From NCBI RefSeq assembly GCF_000152785.1, contig NZ_CH672414.1, positions 1,113,563 to 1,177,562 on the forward strand: a stretch of 64,000 nucleotides of DNA, written 5' to 3'. The DNA is from Yoonia vestfoldensis SKA53. GTDB taxonomy: Bacteria > Pseudomonadota > Alphaproteobacteria > Rhodobacterales > Rhodobacteraceae. This document shows, piece by piece, positions 1 through 8,613 of this stretch; the stretch's first letter is position 1; the number at the start of each line of letters is the position of its first letter. A program made the translations under genes and the position numbers. The notes beneath the pieces were generated by a model. The model ran no database searches, was not told where the DNA came from, and saw only the letters and a list, made by a program, of their open reading frames with translations.

Positions 1-542
1 TCGGTCACCCGCACGGCGGCCATCATGTCAGGCTGGCCGATCACGGCGCCATTAGCCCCGGTGCCACGTTTGATTGCATCGACAATCTCCATGCCTGCGG
101 TGACCTGCCCCACGACCGTATATTGACCATTCAGGAAATAGCCCGGCTCGAACATGATGAAAAACTGGCTGTTCGCGGAATTGGGGTTTTGCGACCGCGC
201 CATGCCGACAACACCGCGTTCAAACGGCAGCTCCGAAAATTCGGCCGGAATGTCATCGAACGCCGACCCGCCCATGCCCGCGCGCGACAGATCACTGCCC
301 ATCACGCCGTTTTCCACATCACCGGTCTGCGCCATGAACCCGTCGATCACGCGGTGGAAGACCACGTTGTCATACCCGCCCTGTGCGGCAATCGCGGTGA
401 TCTGGGCGGTGTGCAGCGGGGCCACATCCTCGAACAGATCGATGGTGATGGTGCCGTTCGCTTCGCCCGCGATGTCGATTTCGAGACCCGCGCCAAAGGC
501 GGGACCAGCCAGCACGGCCAGTGCGATCAGATGCTTATACAT
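1..542 (-). CDS. Periplasmic peptidyl-prolyl cis-trans isomerase, cyclophilin type (3' end outside window)
   Basis: Cyclophilin that isomerises X-Pro bonds. The start at 540-542 opens a protein beginning [19 protein letters not shown], a short basic-hydrophobic signal peptide with an AFGAG cleavage region, so it should act in the periplasm. Family motifs are clear: [23 protein letters not shown], then NSANSQFFI and the YTVVGQV segment. The frame is still open at base 1 after 180 codons, so only the last few residues are missing. Its start overlaps the end of the next cyclophilin gene by 8 bp, which indicates co-transcription. The pair looks like an ancient duplication into exported and cytoplasmic forms. 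Confidence 0.93.
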   Translation of the reverse strand, partial: MYKHLIALAVLAGPAFGAGLEIDIAGEANGTITIDLFEDVAPLHTAQITAIAAQGGYDNVVFHRVIDGFMAQTGDVENGVMGSDLSRAGMGGSAFDDIPAEFSELPFERGVVGMARSQNPNSANSQFFIMFEPGYFLNGQYTVVGQVTAGMEIVDAIKRGTGANGAVIGQPDMMAAVRVT

Positions 543-1041
543 CGGCGGCCACCTTGACGCTGATCATGCGGTCGGGGGCGACGGGTGGCTCACCACGGGT
601 GATGGCATCGACATGGTCCATACCGGAAATGACCTGCCCATAGACAGTATATTGACCGTTGAGAAAATCATTATCCTTGAAATTGATAAAAAACTGGCTG
701 TTGGCCGAATCCGGGCTGGACGACCGCGCCGCGCCGATGGACCCGCGCGCATGCGGCAGCTTGGAAAACTCCGCCTTCAGGTCGGGCAGATCCGACCCGC
801 CTGTGCCAGCGCGGCGGATGTTGAAATCCTGTTCCATATTGCCATTGGCCACATCGCCCGTCTGCGCCATGAAACCGTCGATCACGCGGTGAAAGCAGAC
901 ATTGTCATAGGCACCGGCGCGGGCCAGTTCCTTCATCCGCGCGACATGGCCGGGGGCGACATCGGGCAAAAGCTGGATGATGACATCACCGTCCTTGAGG
1001 GTCATGATGATGGTGTTTTCGGGGTCTTTGATCTCGGCCAT
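535..1041 (-). CDS. ppiB: Cytoplasmic peptidyl-prolyl cis-trans isomerase, cyclophilin type
   Basis: Cyclophilin of 168 residues with no signal peptide, so cytoplasmic. The start chosen is MAEIKDPEN at 1039-1041, preceded by AAGGAG at the right distance; an upstream in-frame extension to 1218 has no cyclophilin similarity and runs antisense into pgk. Motifs seen: [14 protein letters not shown], the [20 protein letters not shown] stretch (active-site Arg, Gln and Phe region) and [11 protein letters not shown]. It is upstream of and overlaps the exported paralogue. It is divergent from pgk, so the short gap at 1042-1169 must carry both promoters. Confidence 0.95.
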   Translation of the reverse strand: MAEIKDPENTIIMTLKDGDVIIQLLPDVAPGHVARMKELARAGAYDNVCFHRVIDGFMAQTGDVANGNMEQDFNIRRAGTGGSDLPDLKAEFSKLPHARGSIGAARSSSPDSANSQFFINFKDNDFLNGQYTVYGQVISGMDHVDAITRGEPPVAPDRMISVKVAADV

Positions 1042-1169
1042 TTGGGGCTCCTTGCAGGGTGATTGGGCTTGGACATATGGCGGATGCGCGCAAAAGCCAA
1101 GGCGGCGCTGTTGACGCGGGCACATCCTTGCCGCAACAAAGCGCCAAGCAACCCCGAAGGATGGATCAC

Positions 1170-2345
1170 ATGGGCTGGAAAACACTCGACGACATGGATT
1201 TCGCAGGCAAACGCGCATTGGTGCGGGTCGATATCAACGTGCCGGTGGAAAACGGCGTCGTGACAGATACCAGCCGGATCGAACGGATCATCCCCACGGT
1301 TGACGACATCCATGCACAGGGCGGCAAGGTGATCCTGCTGGCGCATTTCGACCGACCCAAGGGCCGCGTGGTGCCGGAAATGTCGCTTGAACATATTGCC
1401 GGCACCGTGGCCGATGTGCTGGGGCTGACGGTCACCTTCGTCAGTTCCAACTATGCCGAAGCCGTGGACGAGATGGAGGATGAAGAGGTCCTGCTGTTGG
1501 AAAACCTGCGCTTTCATCCGGGCGAAGAAAACAATGACGCAGCCTTTGCCGCGCGTCTGGCCAGCCTTGGCGATATCTATGTCAACGACGCCTTTTCCGC
1601 CGCCCACCGCGCGCATGCCAGCACCGAGGCCATCGCCCATCTGCTGCCATCCTGCGCGGGCCGCTTGATGGAGGAGGAACTGGGCGCGCTGGATGCGGCC
1701 CTTGGCAACCCCGCCCGTCCCGTGGTGGCGGTTGTCGGTGGGGCAAAAGTATCGACCAAGCTGGACCTGCTGGGCAATCTGGTGGGCAAGGTGGACCATC
1801 TGGTGATCGGCGGCGGCATGGCCAATACGTTTCTGGCCGCACAAGGCATCAATGTCGGAAAATCTTTGTGCGAACATGATCTTGCCGACACCGCCCGCGC
1901 CATTCTGGCCAAGGCGCAGGCCACGGGCTGCGAAATCATCCTGCCGCGCGACATCGTGGTGGCGCGTGACTTCAAGGCGGGGGCGGCCAGTGAAACCTGC
2001 GCCCCCGATGCCTGCCCAGATGACGCGATGATCCTTGATGCTGGCCCTGCGACGGTCGCCTATATCAACGCCGTGCTGGACCGCGCCAAAACACTGGTCT
2101 GGAACGGCCCTTTGGGCGCGTTTGAAATCGCTCCGTTCGATGCCGCCACCAATGCCGCCGCGCGCCATGCCGCCGGTCTGACGCAGGCAGGCAAGCTGAT
2201 TTCCGTCGCCGGTGGTGGCGATACGGTGTCGGCGTTAAATCAGGCCGGCGTGGCCGATGATTTCACCTATATTTCCGGCGCAGGCGGCGCGTTTCTGGAA
2301 TGGATGGAAGGCAAGACCCTGCCGGGTGTCGCAGCATTGGGGTGA
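1170..2345 (+). CDS. pgk: Phosphoglycerate kinase
   Basis: Transfers phosphate between 1,3-bisphosphoglycerate and ADP in glycolysis, or the reverse in gluconeogenesis; cytoplasmic. It has 391 residues, the usual family length. The N-terminal substrate-binding [12 protein letters not shown], the HFDRPKG loop, [22 protein letters not shown] and the nucleotide-site [12 protein letters not shown] are all present. The start [11 protein letters not shown] at 1170 is favoured over the in-frame ATG at 1161 because GAAGGA at 1156-1161 sits 8 bp before it. An aldolase gene follows on the same strand, a common glycolytic pairing in Rhodobacterales. Confidence 0.96.
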   Translation: MGWKTLDDMDFAGKRALVRVDINVPVENGVVTDTSRIERIIPTVDDIHAQGGKVILLAHFDRPKGRVVPEMSLEHIAGTVADVLGLTVTFVSSNYAEAVDEMEDEEVLLLENLRFHPGEENNDAAFAARLASLGDIYVNDAFSAAHRAHASTEAIAHLLPSCAGRLMEEELGALDAALGNPARPVVAVVGGAKVSTKLDLLGNLVGKVDHLVIGGGMANTFLAAQGINVGKSLCEHDLADTARAILAKAQATGCEIILPRDIVVARDFKAGAASETCAPDACPDDAMILDAGPATVAYINAVLDRAKTLVWNGPLGAFEIAPFDAATNAAARHAAGLTQAGKLISVAGGGDTVSALNQAGVADDFTYISGAGGAFLEWMEGKTLPGVAALG

Positions 2346-2522
2346 TCGGTGGGCGGGGTGAACGCCGCCTTACGCCTGTTGGTCGGGGTTATTCCCGACC
2401 CATGGCCGCCCCCCCGCGCGCCGTTTGCGATAACATCCCGTCCGTTCGCGCTAACATATTTGCAACCTGCGCCGCGCCGTCCTAACCCTTGCGCAACCAC
2501 TGCTGCCAAAAGGGCCAAGCAC

Positions 2523-3452
2523 ATGAAAACCACCCGCGCTGTCCAGAAAATCCTCGGCCATTACGAAGGCGAAACCCCGGGCGTCAAAGCCAACCTCGCC
2601 CGTATCTTGATGACCGGCAAACTGGGTGGCACCGGCAAGATGATCATCCTGCCGGTCGATCAGGGGTTTGAACACGGGCCTGCGCGGTCCTTTGCGCCCA
2701 ATCCCGCCGCCTATGATCCGCATTACCATTACCAGCTGGCAATTGATGCCGGGCTGAACGCCTATGCAGCACCTTTGGGGATGATCGAGGCTGGCGCCGA
2801 TACATTCGCAGGCCAGATCCCCACAATCCTCAAGGTCAATTCCGCCAATTCCCTGATCCCCGACGCCGCCCCTAAAACCCAAGCTATCACCGCCTGCGTG
2901 GATGACGCGCTGCGGCTGGGGTGTTCGGCGATCGGGTTCACGATCTACCCCGGATCATCGGCCGCATTGGACATGTTCAGCGATATCGCCGCCATGCGCG
3001 CCGAGGCTGCGGCCAAAGGCATCGCCACCGTGATCTGGTCGTATCCACGCGGCGAGGATTTGGACAAAGACGGCGAAACCGCGATTGATATCGCCGCTTA
3101 TGCCGCCCAGATCGCGGCGCTGCTGGGGGCGCATATCATCAAGATCAAACTCTCGACCGACCATCTGTCCCTGCCAGAGGCGAAAAAGGTCTATCAGGAC
3201 AAAGGTATCGACATCGCCACACAGGCCGCGCGCGTGCGCCATTGCATGCAGGCCGCGTTCAACGGGCGCCGGATCACGGTGTTTTCGGGCGGTGCCGCCA
3301 AAGGTGCCGATGCGGTCTATGACGATGCACGCGCGATCCGCGATGGCGGCGGCAACGGGTCGATCATCGGGCGCAATTCGTTCCAGCGCGACCGCGCCGA
3401 TGCGCTGGAGATGCTGGGCAAACTGGTCGATATCTATCGCGGACGTGACTGA
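2523..3452 (+). CDS. fbaB: Fructose-bisphosphate aldolase, class I (DhnA/FbaB type)
   Basis: Schiff-base aldolase that splits fructose 1,6-bisphosphate into triose phosphates; 309 residues. It belongs to the DeoC/FbaB-like class I family: the N-terminal ILPVDQGFEHGP motif, AIGFTIYPGSS, HIIKIKLSTDH (candidate Schiff-base lysine region), and the phosphate-binding FSGGAAKGA and NGSIIGRNSF loops are visible. The reading frame extends 58 codons upstream, but the ATG at 2523 gives the family N-terminus MKTTRAVQKILGHYEG. The 177-bp gap after pgk leaves room for its own promoter. Exact substrate preference cannot be read from sequence. Confidence 0.92.
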   Translation: MKTTRAVQKILGHYEGETPGVKANLARILMTGKLGGTGKMIILPVDQGFEHGPARSFAPNPAAYDPHYHYQLAIDAGLNAYAAPLGMIEAGADTFAGQIPTILKVNSANSLIPDAAPKTQAITACVDDALRLGCSAIGFTIYPGSSAALDMFSDIAAMRAEAAAKGIATVIWSYPRGEDLDKDGETAIDIAAYAAQIAALLGAHIIKIKLSTDHLSLPEAKKVYQDKGIDIATQAARVRHCMQAAFNGRRITVFSGGAAKGADAVYDDARAIRDGGGNGSIIGRNSFQRDRADALEMLGKLVDIYRGRD

Positions 3453-3468
3453 CCGCGCGCATTTTAGG

Positions 3469-3498
3469 GATTCCCTTTGCGAATCGGATATGCGATTC
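3469..3498. promoter_or_regulatory. Cluster of three GANTC sites upstream of ftsB
   Basis: GATTC (3469-3473), GAATC (3481-3485) and GATTC (3494-3498) lie within 30 bp, 43 bp before the ftsB start. The last two form an inverted repeat (GAATCG/CGATTC). GANTC is the recognition sequence of the CcrM cell-cycle methylase in alphaproteobacteria, so methylation-responsive control of this division gene is possible. This is inference; the promoter itself was not identified. Confidence 0.35.
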
Positions 3499-3540
3499 TG
3501 ATGGCAGTCGCCCGCCAGAGGCGACAGCAGAGGATCGCAG

Positions 3541-3840
3541 ATGTTCAGACGCAGCCGGCCGGCCATTGGGGCGACTTTATACTTTCTCGGGATGATCGTG
3601 CTGGGTCTGTATTTCACCTTTGCCGCCGTGCAAGGCGATTATGGCCTGTTCAAACGTGTCGAAGTCCGCGCCGAATCTGCAGCCCTGCGCCTCGAACTGG
3701 CCGGTTTGCAGGCCGAGGTCGCGCGGATGGAAAACCTGACCACGCGCTTGTCGGATAATTTTCTGGACCTTGATCTGCTGGATGAACAGGCGCGCCACCT
3801 GTTGGGCCTGATCCGCGCCGATGAAATCGTGATCCGCTGA
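3541..3840 (+). CDS. ftsB: Septum formation initiator family protein, FtsB/DivIC-like
   Basis: Small bitopic division protein of 99 residues. Residues about 11-30 form one membrane helix (ATLYFLGMIVLGLYFTFAAV). They are followed by a charged, leucine-rich stretch (about 38-75) that fits a coiled coil, and a short C-terminal region with LDLLDEQARHLLG, typical of the FtsB/DivIC family. In known systems FtsB pairs with FtsL and FtsQ to activate septal peptidoglycan synthesis. It lies between the aldolase gene and the pdh operon, its usual position in alphaproteobacteria. The ATG at 3541 follows AGAGGATC. Confidence 0.9.
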   Translation: MFRRSRPAIGATLYFLGMIVLGLYFTFAAVQGDYGLFKRVEVRAESAALRLELAGLQAEVARMENLTTRLSDNFLDLDLLDEQARHLLGLIRADEIVIR

Positions 3841-3851
3841 TCCCATCGTCA

Positions 3852-3867
3852 GAGGATAAATATCCTC
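3852..3867. repeat. 16-bp perfect palindrome after ftsB
   Basis: GAGGATA at 3852-3858 and TATCCTC at 3861-3867 flank a 2-bp AA centre. It begins 12 bp past the ftsB stop. There is no T-run, so it is not an intrinsic terminator. It may be an operator or one copy of a dispersed repeat; neither can be decided here. Confidence 0.45.
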
Positions 3868-3976
3868 GCCGAAGGCCCGGCGCAGCCGGTCAGCCAGCCT
3901 TGCACCAGATGCAGACCTGCCCCCGTGCCGTTGCGTCATATTCATGGTGGCAATCCCGTTCCAGATGCTCTAAAAG

Positions 3977-3996
3977 ATAGTTTAATACTAAACTAT
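3977..3996. promoter_or_regulatory. Operator-like palindrome upstream of pdhA
   Basis: ATAGTTT (3977-3983) and AAACTAT (3990-3996) are perfect inverted arms around AATACT, and the whole 20 bp is symmetric at 18 positions. It ends 25 bp before the pdhA start in an AT-rich patch inside GC-rich DNA, which is where the promoter of the pdh operon must lie. A dimeric repressor or activator site is the simplest reading. The binding protein is not identifiable from this window. Confidence 0.5.
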
Positions 3997-4021
3997 ATAC
4001 CAAACCGCTGGAGGAATGCCG

Positions 4022-5032
4022 ATGCCGCCAAAACAGGCCGCCGCGAAATCCAATGTCTCAGCCGAAGAATTGCTGGGCCATTACCGTGAAATGCTGCTGA
4101 TCCGGCGGTTCGAGGAAAAGGCAGGCCAGCTTTATGGCATGGGCCTGATCGGCGGCTTTTGCCACCTTTACATCGGACAGGAAGCCGTCGTTGTAGGGCT
4201 GGAAGCTGCGGCCGGTGAAGGCGACAAGCGCGTCACATCCTACCGCGACCATGGCCATATGCTGGCCTGCGGCATGGACCCAAAAGGGATCATGGCCGAA
4301 TTGACCGGGCGCGAGGGCGGCTTTTCCAAGGGCAAGGGCGGTTCGATGCATATGTTCTCGAAAGAGAAACATTTTTACGGCGGGCATGGCATTGTGGGCG
4401 CGCAGGTGCCTCTTGGTGCGGGTCTGGCGTTTTCGGATAAATACAAAGGCAATGACCGCGTCACATTCGCCTATTTCGGGGATGGGGCTGCAAACCAGGG
4501 GCAGGTTTATGAAACCTACAACATGGCGCAGCTGTGGGATTTGCCGGTGATTTTCGTGATTGAAAACAACGGCTATGCGATGGGCACCTCCGTCGTGCGG
4601 TCAACCAAATCGCCAAGCCTGTGGGAACGCGGTGCCGCTTATGGCATCAAGGGCGAAGAAGTGGACGGCATGAATGTGCTGGCTGTCAAGGAAGCGGGCG
4701 AAAGGGCTGTTGCCCACTGCCGTTCAGGCAAGGGGCCTTATATTCTTGAGGTCAAGACCTACCGCTATCGCGGCCATTCGATGTCTGATCCCGCCAAATA
4801 CCGCACCCGCGACGAAGTGCAGAAAATGCGCGACGAACGCGACCCGATCGAACAGGTCCGCGATATGCTGCTGACCGGCAAACACGCGACCGATGATGAC
4901 CTCAAGGCCATCGACAAGGAAATCAAGGCCATCGTCAACGATGCCGCCGAGTTTTCCAAAGAAAGCCCGGAGCCGCATCTCGACGAGCTTTGGACCGACA
5001 TCTACGCCACAGAAATCCCGCAGGAGGCTTGA
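4022..5032 (+). CDS. pdhA: Pyruvate dehydrogenase E1 component, alpha subunit
   Basis: Thiamine-diphosphate enzyme subunit that decarboxylates pyruvate as an alpha2beta2 heterotetramer with PdhB; 336 residues. The ThDP/Mg motif is complete, from GDGAANQG at about residue 153 to ENN at about 181-183. The conserved SYRDHGHM, KGGSMHMF and phosphorylation-loop-like YRGHSMSDPAKYR are present. GGAGG at 4010-4014 fits the ATG at 4022; the in-frame ATG at 4016 abuts it and is less likely. It is first in the pdhA-pdhB-pdhC operon and only 3 bp from pdhB. The E3 gene (lpd) is not in this operon. Confidence 0.97.
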   Translation: MPPKQAAAKSNVSAEELLGHYREMLLIRRFEEKAGQLYGMGLIGGFCHLYIGQEAVVVGLEAAAGEGDKRVTSYRDHGHMLACGMDPKGIMAELTGREGGFSKGKGGSMHMFSKEKHFYGGHGIVGAQVPLGAGLAFSDKYKGNDRVTFAYFGDGAANQGQVYETYNMAQLWDLPVIFVIENNGYAMGTSVVRSTKSPSLWERGAAYGIKGEEVDGMNVLAVKEAGERAVAHCRSGKGPYILEVKTYRYRGHSMSDPAKYRTRDEVQKMRDERDPIEQVRDMLLTGKHATDDDLKAIDKEIKAIVNDAAEFSKESPEPHLDELWTDIYATEIPQEA

Positions 5033-5035
5033 CGC

Positions 5036-6409
5036 ATGGCAATTGAAATTCTGATGCCCGCCCTGTCCCCGACGATGGAAGAAGGCACTTTGGCCAAATG
5101 GCTGGTCAAGGAAGGCGACAAAGTGTCCTCCGGTGACATTCTGGCCGAAATCGAAACCGACAAGGCCACGATGGAATTCGAGGCCGTGGACGAAGGTGTG
5201 ATCGGCAAAATCCTGATCGCTGAGGGCACCGAGGGCGTCAAGGTCAACACCGCCATCGCCGTGCTGGTCGAAGAGGGCGAAAGTGCGGACGAGGCTCCGG
5301 GGCAAGCCCGCGACGCGGCCGCCCCGGCCCCCGCGCCGGGGCCTCAACCATCCACCAAGGCCCCCGCAGTCGCCAAACCCGCAGCCCCCGTGGCCGATGT
5401 CAGCCCCGATTGGCCCGCCGATGTCGCGATGAAACCAACCACGGTCCGCGAAGCCTTGCGCGATGCGATGGCCGAAGAAATGCGCCGCGACGCGGATGTG
5501 TTCCTGATGGGCGAAGAAGTGGCCGAATATCAGGGTGCCTATAAGATCAGTCAGGGCCTGCTGGACGAATTCGGCGCCAAACGCGTGATCGACACGCCGA
5601 TCACCGAACACGGCTTTGCCGGCATCGCCACCGGAGCGGCCTTTGGCGGGCTCAAGCCCATCGTCGAATTCATGACCTTCAACTTTGCCATGCAGGCGAT
5701 CGACCACATCATCAACTCTGCCGCCAAGACGCTTTATATGTCGGGTGGGCAGATGGGCGCACCGATGGTGTTTCGCGGTCCCAACGGCGCCGCTGCCCGC
5801 GTGGGTGCGCAGCACAGCCAGGATTATACCGCCTGGTACATGCAGATCCCCGGTCTCAAGGTCGTCGCCCCCTATTCCGCTGCCGATGCCAAGGGGCTGC
5901 TCAAATCCGCGATCCGCGACCCCAATCCGGTGATCTTTCTGGAAAACGAAATCATGTACGGCAAATCCTTTGACGTGCCGGTCATGGATGATTTCACCAT
6001 TCCCTTCGGCAAGGCGAAAATCGAACGCGCCGGCACTGATGTGACCATCGTCAGCTTTAGCATCGGCATGACCTATGCGCTGCAAGCGGCCGAAAAACTG
6101 GCCGCAGAAGGGATCAGCGCCGAGGTGATCAATCTGCGCTCGATCCGCCCGATGGATACCGAAACCATCCTGGCGTCCGTGCGCAAGACCAACCGCTGCG
6201 TCACCGTCGAAGAAGGCTGGCCGCAAGGCAGCGTCGGCAGCTACATCAGTTCGGTGATCATGCAGCAGGCATTCGATTATCTGGATGCACCCGTGATCAA
6301 TTGCACCGGCAAGGATGTGCCGATGCCCTATGCCGCCAACCTTGAAAAACACGCCTTGCTGACCGTCGATGAAGTCGTCGCCGCCTGCAAGCAAGTGACC
6401 TACCGCTAA
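5036..6409 (+). CDS. pdhB: Pyruvate dehydrogenase E1 component, beta subunit, with N-terminal lipoyl domain
   Basis: Completes the E1 ThDP site with PdhA. Residues 1 to about 80 form a biotinyl-lipoyl domain with lipoyl-lysine K43 in ETDKATMEF. An Ala/Pro-rich linker (about 83-125) follows, then a full transketolase-type E1-beta (about 140-457: [36 protein letters not shown]). The extra lipoyl domain on E1-beta is known in alphaproteobacterial PDH. The linker contains a palindromic repeat read in frame (5291-5345). The start has AGGAGG 8 bp upstream. Part of the lipoyl coding sequence is identical to that of pdhC. Confidence 0.96.
   Translation: MAIEILMPALSPTMEEGTLAKWLVKEGDKVSSGDILAEIETDKATMEFEAVDEGVIGKILIAEGTEGVKVNTAIAVLVEEGESADEAPGQARDAAAPAPAPGPQPSTKAPAVAKPAAPVADVSPDWPADVAMKPTTVREALRDAMAEEMRRDADVFLMGEEVAEYQGAYKISQGLLDEFGAKRVIDTPITEHGFAGIATGAAFGGLKPIVEFMTFNFAMQAIDHIINSAAKTLYMSGGQMGAPMVFRGPNGAAARVGAQHSQDYTAWYMQIPGLKVVAPYSAADAKGLLKSAIRDPNPVIFLENEIMYGKSFDVPVMDDFTIPFGKAKIERAGTDVTIVSFSIGMTYALQAAEKLAAEGISAEVINLRSIRPMDTETILASVRKTNRCVTVEEGWPQGSVGSYISSVIMQQAFDYLDAPVINCTGKDVPMPYAANLEKHALLTVDEVVAACKQVTYR
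5291..5345 (+). repeat. Palindromic repeat inside the pdhB linker
   Basis: A degenerate CCGGGG-CAAG-CCCGCG hairpin is followed by the arms GCCCCGGC (5321-5328) and GCCGGGGC (5335-5342). The last 25 bp (5321-5345) are identical to 6731-6755 in pdhC. It is translated in frame into a PGQARDA...PAPAPGP linker. It looks like an interspersed repeat tolerated because the linker is flexible. Confidence 0.6.
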
Positions 6410-6421
6410 GGAGACAATGCG

Positions 6422-7732
6422 ATGCCTACAGAAATTCTGATGCCCGCCCTGTCGCCCACGATGGAGGAAGGCACGCTGGCCAAATGGCATGTCAAGGAAG
6501 GCGACAAAGTGTCGTCAGGTGACATTCTGGCCGAAATCGAAACCGACAAGGCCACGATGGAATTCGAGGCCGTGGACGAAGGGATCATGGGCAAGATCAT
6601 GATCGCTGAGGGCACCGAAGGCGTCAAAGTCAACGACGTGATCGCCGTGCTGTTGGAAGAGGGTGAATCAGCCGGTGATATCAGCAAGGTCCCGGGTGAA
6701 GCCCGGGACGCGTCGGCGAAGAAAGCTGACGCCCCGGCCCCCGCGCCGGGGCCTCGCGCCGCAGCCGCCGCACCCGCCGTAGCCCCCGCCAAGGACAGCA
6801 GCCGCGTTTTCGCCTCCCCCCTCGCCCGCCGCATCGCGGCTGAAAAGGGTCTCGATCTGGCAGGTGTCAGCGGCTCCGGCCCGCATGGCCGGATCGTCAA
6901 GGCCGATGTGCAAACCGCCAAGGCCGGTGCCACGCACGCCCCCACCACGGCAGCGGCCCCCAAGGCCGAAGCCCCCAAAGCCGCCACCACCATGGCAACT
7001 GGCCCCAGCACCGACGCCGTTATCAAGATGTATGACGGCCGTCCCTACACCGAGGTCAAGCTTGACGGGATGCGCAAAACCATCGCCGCCCGTCTGACCG
7101 AAGCCAAGCAATCGGTGCCGCATTTTTATCTGCGCCGCGATATCAACCTCGATGCGCTGATGGCTTTTCGTGGTCAGCTCAACGCCCAGCTTGAAGGGCG
7201 CGGCGTCAAACTGTCGGTCAATGATTTCATCATCAAAGCCTGCGCGCTGGCGCTGCAACAGGTGCCTGACGCCAATGCCGTCTGGGCCGGTGACCGCACG
7301 CTGAAGTTCGCAAAATCCGATGTGGCCGTGGCTGTCGCGATCGAAGGCGGGCTGTTCACCCCCGTCCTGCGCGATGCGGAAATGAAATCGCTTTCGGCGC
7401 TGTCCGCGGAAATGAAAGACTTGGCCACCCGCGCGCGCGACCGCAAACTCGCCCCGCAGGAATACCAAGGCGGCAGTTTCGCGATCTCAAACCTTGGCAT
7501 GTTCGGCATCGACAATTTCGACGCGATCATCAATCCGCCACATGCCGCGATCCTCGCCGTGGGTGCAGGCGTCAAAAAGCCTATCGTGGGCAAGGATGGC
7601 GCATTGGCTGTGGCGACGATCATGTCTGTCACCCTGTCGGTAGATCACCGCGTCATTGATGGCGCCTTGGGTGCGAACCTGCTGGCCGCGATCAAGGACA
7701 ATCTGGAAAACCCTCTGACCATGCTGGCCTGA
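6422..7732 (+). CDS. pdhC: Pyruvate dehydrogenase E2, dihydrolipoamide acetyltransferase
   Basis: Core acetyltransferase of the pyruvate dehydrogenase complex; it takes acetyl from E1 and forms acetyl-CoA. Domain order in 436 residues: one lipoyl domain (1 to about 80, lipoyl-lysine K43), linker, peripheral subunit-binding domain (about 126-160: [28 protein letters not shown]), a second linker, then the catalytic domain (about 205-436). The latter carries the CAT-type active site DHRVIDG, with His about 409 and Asp about 413. GGAGA directly after the pdhB stop serves as ribosome site. A strong hairpin at 7754-7783 ends the operon. Confidence 0.97.
   Translation: MPTEILMPALSPTMEEGTLAKWHVKEGDKVSSGDILAEIETDKATMEFEAVDEGIMGKIMIAEGTEGVKVNDVIAVLLEEGESAGDISKVPGEARDASAKKADAPAPAPGPRAAAAAPAVAPAKDSSRVFASPLARRIAAEKGLDLAGVSGSGPHGRIVKADVQTAKAGATHAPTTAAAPKAEAPKAATTMATGPSTDAVIKMYDGRPYTEVKLDGMRKTIAARLTEAKQSVPHFYLRRDINLDALMAFRGQLNAQLEGRGVKLSVNDFIIKACALALQQVPDANAVWAGDRTLKFAKSDVAVAVAIEGGLFTPVLRDAEMKSLSALSAEMKDLATRARDRKLAPQEYQGGSFAISNLGMFGIDNFDAIINPPHAAILAVGAGVKKPIVGKDGALAVATIMSVTLSVDHRVIDGALGANLLAAIKDNLENPLTMLA
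6686..6755 (+). repeat. Palindromic repeat inside the pdhC linker
   Basis: Two hairpins: TCCCGGG (6690-6696) with CCCGGGA (6702-6708), and GCCCCGGC (6731-6738) with GCCGGGGC (6745-6752). The second half matches the pdhB linker repeat exactly for 25 bp. The element is read in frame as VPGEARDAS...PAPAPGP. Confidence 0.6.
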
Positions 7733-7753
7733 TTAAGCTGGTCAGAGAAAAAC

Positions 7754-7783
7754 AAAACGCCGGTCCTGTGTGGCCGGCGTTTT
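7754..7783. terminator. Bidirectional intrinsic terminator between pdhC and cysE
   Basis: AAAACGCCGG (7754-7763) and CCGGCGTTTT (7774-7783) form a 10-bp stem with a 10-base loop. The plus strand ends the stem with TTTTGCGTT and the minus strand continues TTTTGTTTTT, so it can serve both convergent genes. Confidence 0.85.
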
Positions 7784-7787
7784 GCGT

Positions 7788-8597
7788 TCAGTGGTCGTGA
7801 TCGAACAGATGATCCATCGTCACCGAAGGCTGTGAACAGCCTGCCTCGCCCACGATGCGCGCAGGCACGCCCGCCACGGTCTTCATCGGCGGCACATCGT
7901 CCAGCACGACGGACCCCGCCGCGATCCGGCTGCAATGGCCGACCTTGATATTGCCCAACACCTTGGCCCCCGCCCCGATCAGCACGCCATTGCCGATCTT
8001 GGGGTGGCGGTCGTCATCTTCCTTGCCGGTGCCGCCCAAAGTGACCGAATGCAGCATCGACACATTATCACCGACCACAGCCGTTTCCCCGATCACCACG
8101 GAATGAGCATGATCAATCATGATCCCCTTGCCCATACGGGCGGCAGGGTGGATATCGACGCCGAATACCTCGCTCACCCGCATCTGGATGAAATAAGCCA
8201 TGTCGCGCCGCCCTTGGGTCCACAGGTAATGCCCCAGCCGGTACGCCTGGACCGCCTGAAACCCCTTGAAGAACAGCAAAGGCTGGATCAGCCGGTGGCA
8301 GGCCGGATCGCGGTCATAGATCGCAACCAGATCGGCACGCGCGGCCAGCGCCAGCGCGGGATCAGCGGCATAGGCGGCATTGGCGGTTTCGCGCAAAATC
8401 TGTTCCGACATCTCCGCCGAGGCCAGTTTCAGCGAAATCCGGTAGCCAAGCGCCGCCGCGAATGTCGTATGATGCAACACGCCCGCATGGACCAGCCCGC
8501 CGATCAGCGGCTCAGAGACGATGGCGTCTTCGGCTTCTTGCCGGATGCGGTGCCAGACTGGGTCAATTTCGGTCAGGGCGGGTTTTGGCTGGCGCAT
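7788..8597 (-). CDS. cysE: Serine O-acetyltransferase
   Basis: Makes O-acetylserine from serine and acetyl-CoA, the committed step of cysteine synthesis. The N-terminal helical domain (about 1-140) is followed by a left-handed beta-helix of hexapeptide repeats. Catalytic Asp162-His163 lie in IDHAHSVVIGE, with MLHSVTLGG after them and NIKVGHCSRIAAGSVV near the end. The start MRQPKPALTE at 8595-8597 gives 269 residues, a normal length. It sits 16 bp downstream of the last gene of the GTA cluster on the same strand and is probably co-transcribed with it. cysE at this end of the cluster is typical of Rhodobacterales. Confidence 0.95.
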   Translation of the reverse strand: MRQPKPALTEIDPVWHRIRQEAEDAIVSEPLIGGLVHAGVLHHTTFAAALGYRISLKLASAEMSEQILRETANAAYAADPALALAARADLVAIYDRDPACHRLIQPLLFFKGFQAVQAYRLGHYLWTQGRRDMAYFIQMRVSEVFGVDIHPAARMGKGIMIDHAHSVVIGETAVVGDNVSMLHSVTLGGTGKEDDDRHPKIGNGVLIGAGAKVLGNIKVGHCSRIAAGSVVLDDVPPMKTVAGVPARIVGEAGCSQPSVTMDHLFDHDH

Positions 8598-8613
8598 GGC
8601 ATCGATCCTGTTT

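Noticed and set aside
1002-2168. 388-codon minus-strand frame opposite pgk
   Set aside because: Antisense to a clear pgk; His/Gln/Gly-rich composition without domain pattern, typical of the reverse of high-GC codon usage.
4724-6490. 588-codon minus-strand frame opposite pdhA and pdhB
   Set aside because: Mirror of codon bias in two conserved genes; no family motif and no ribosome site.
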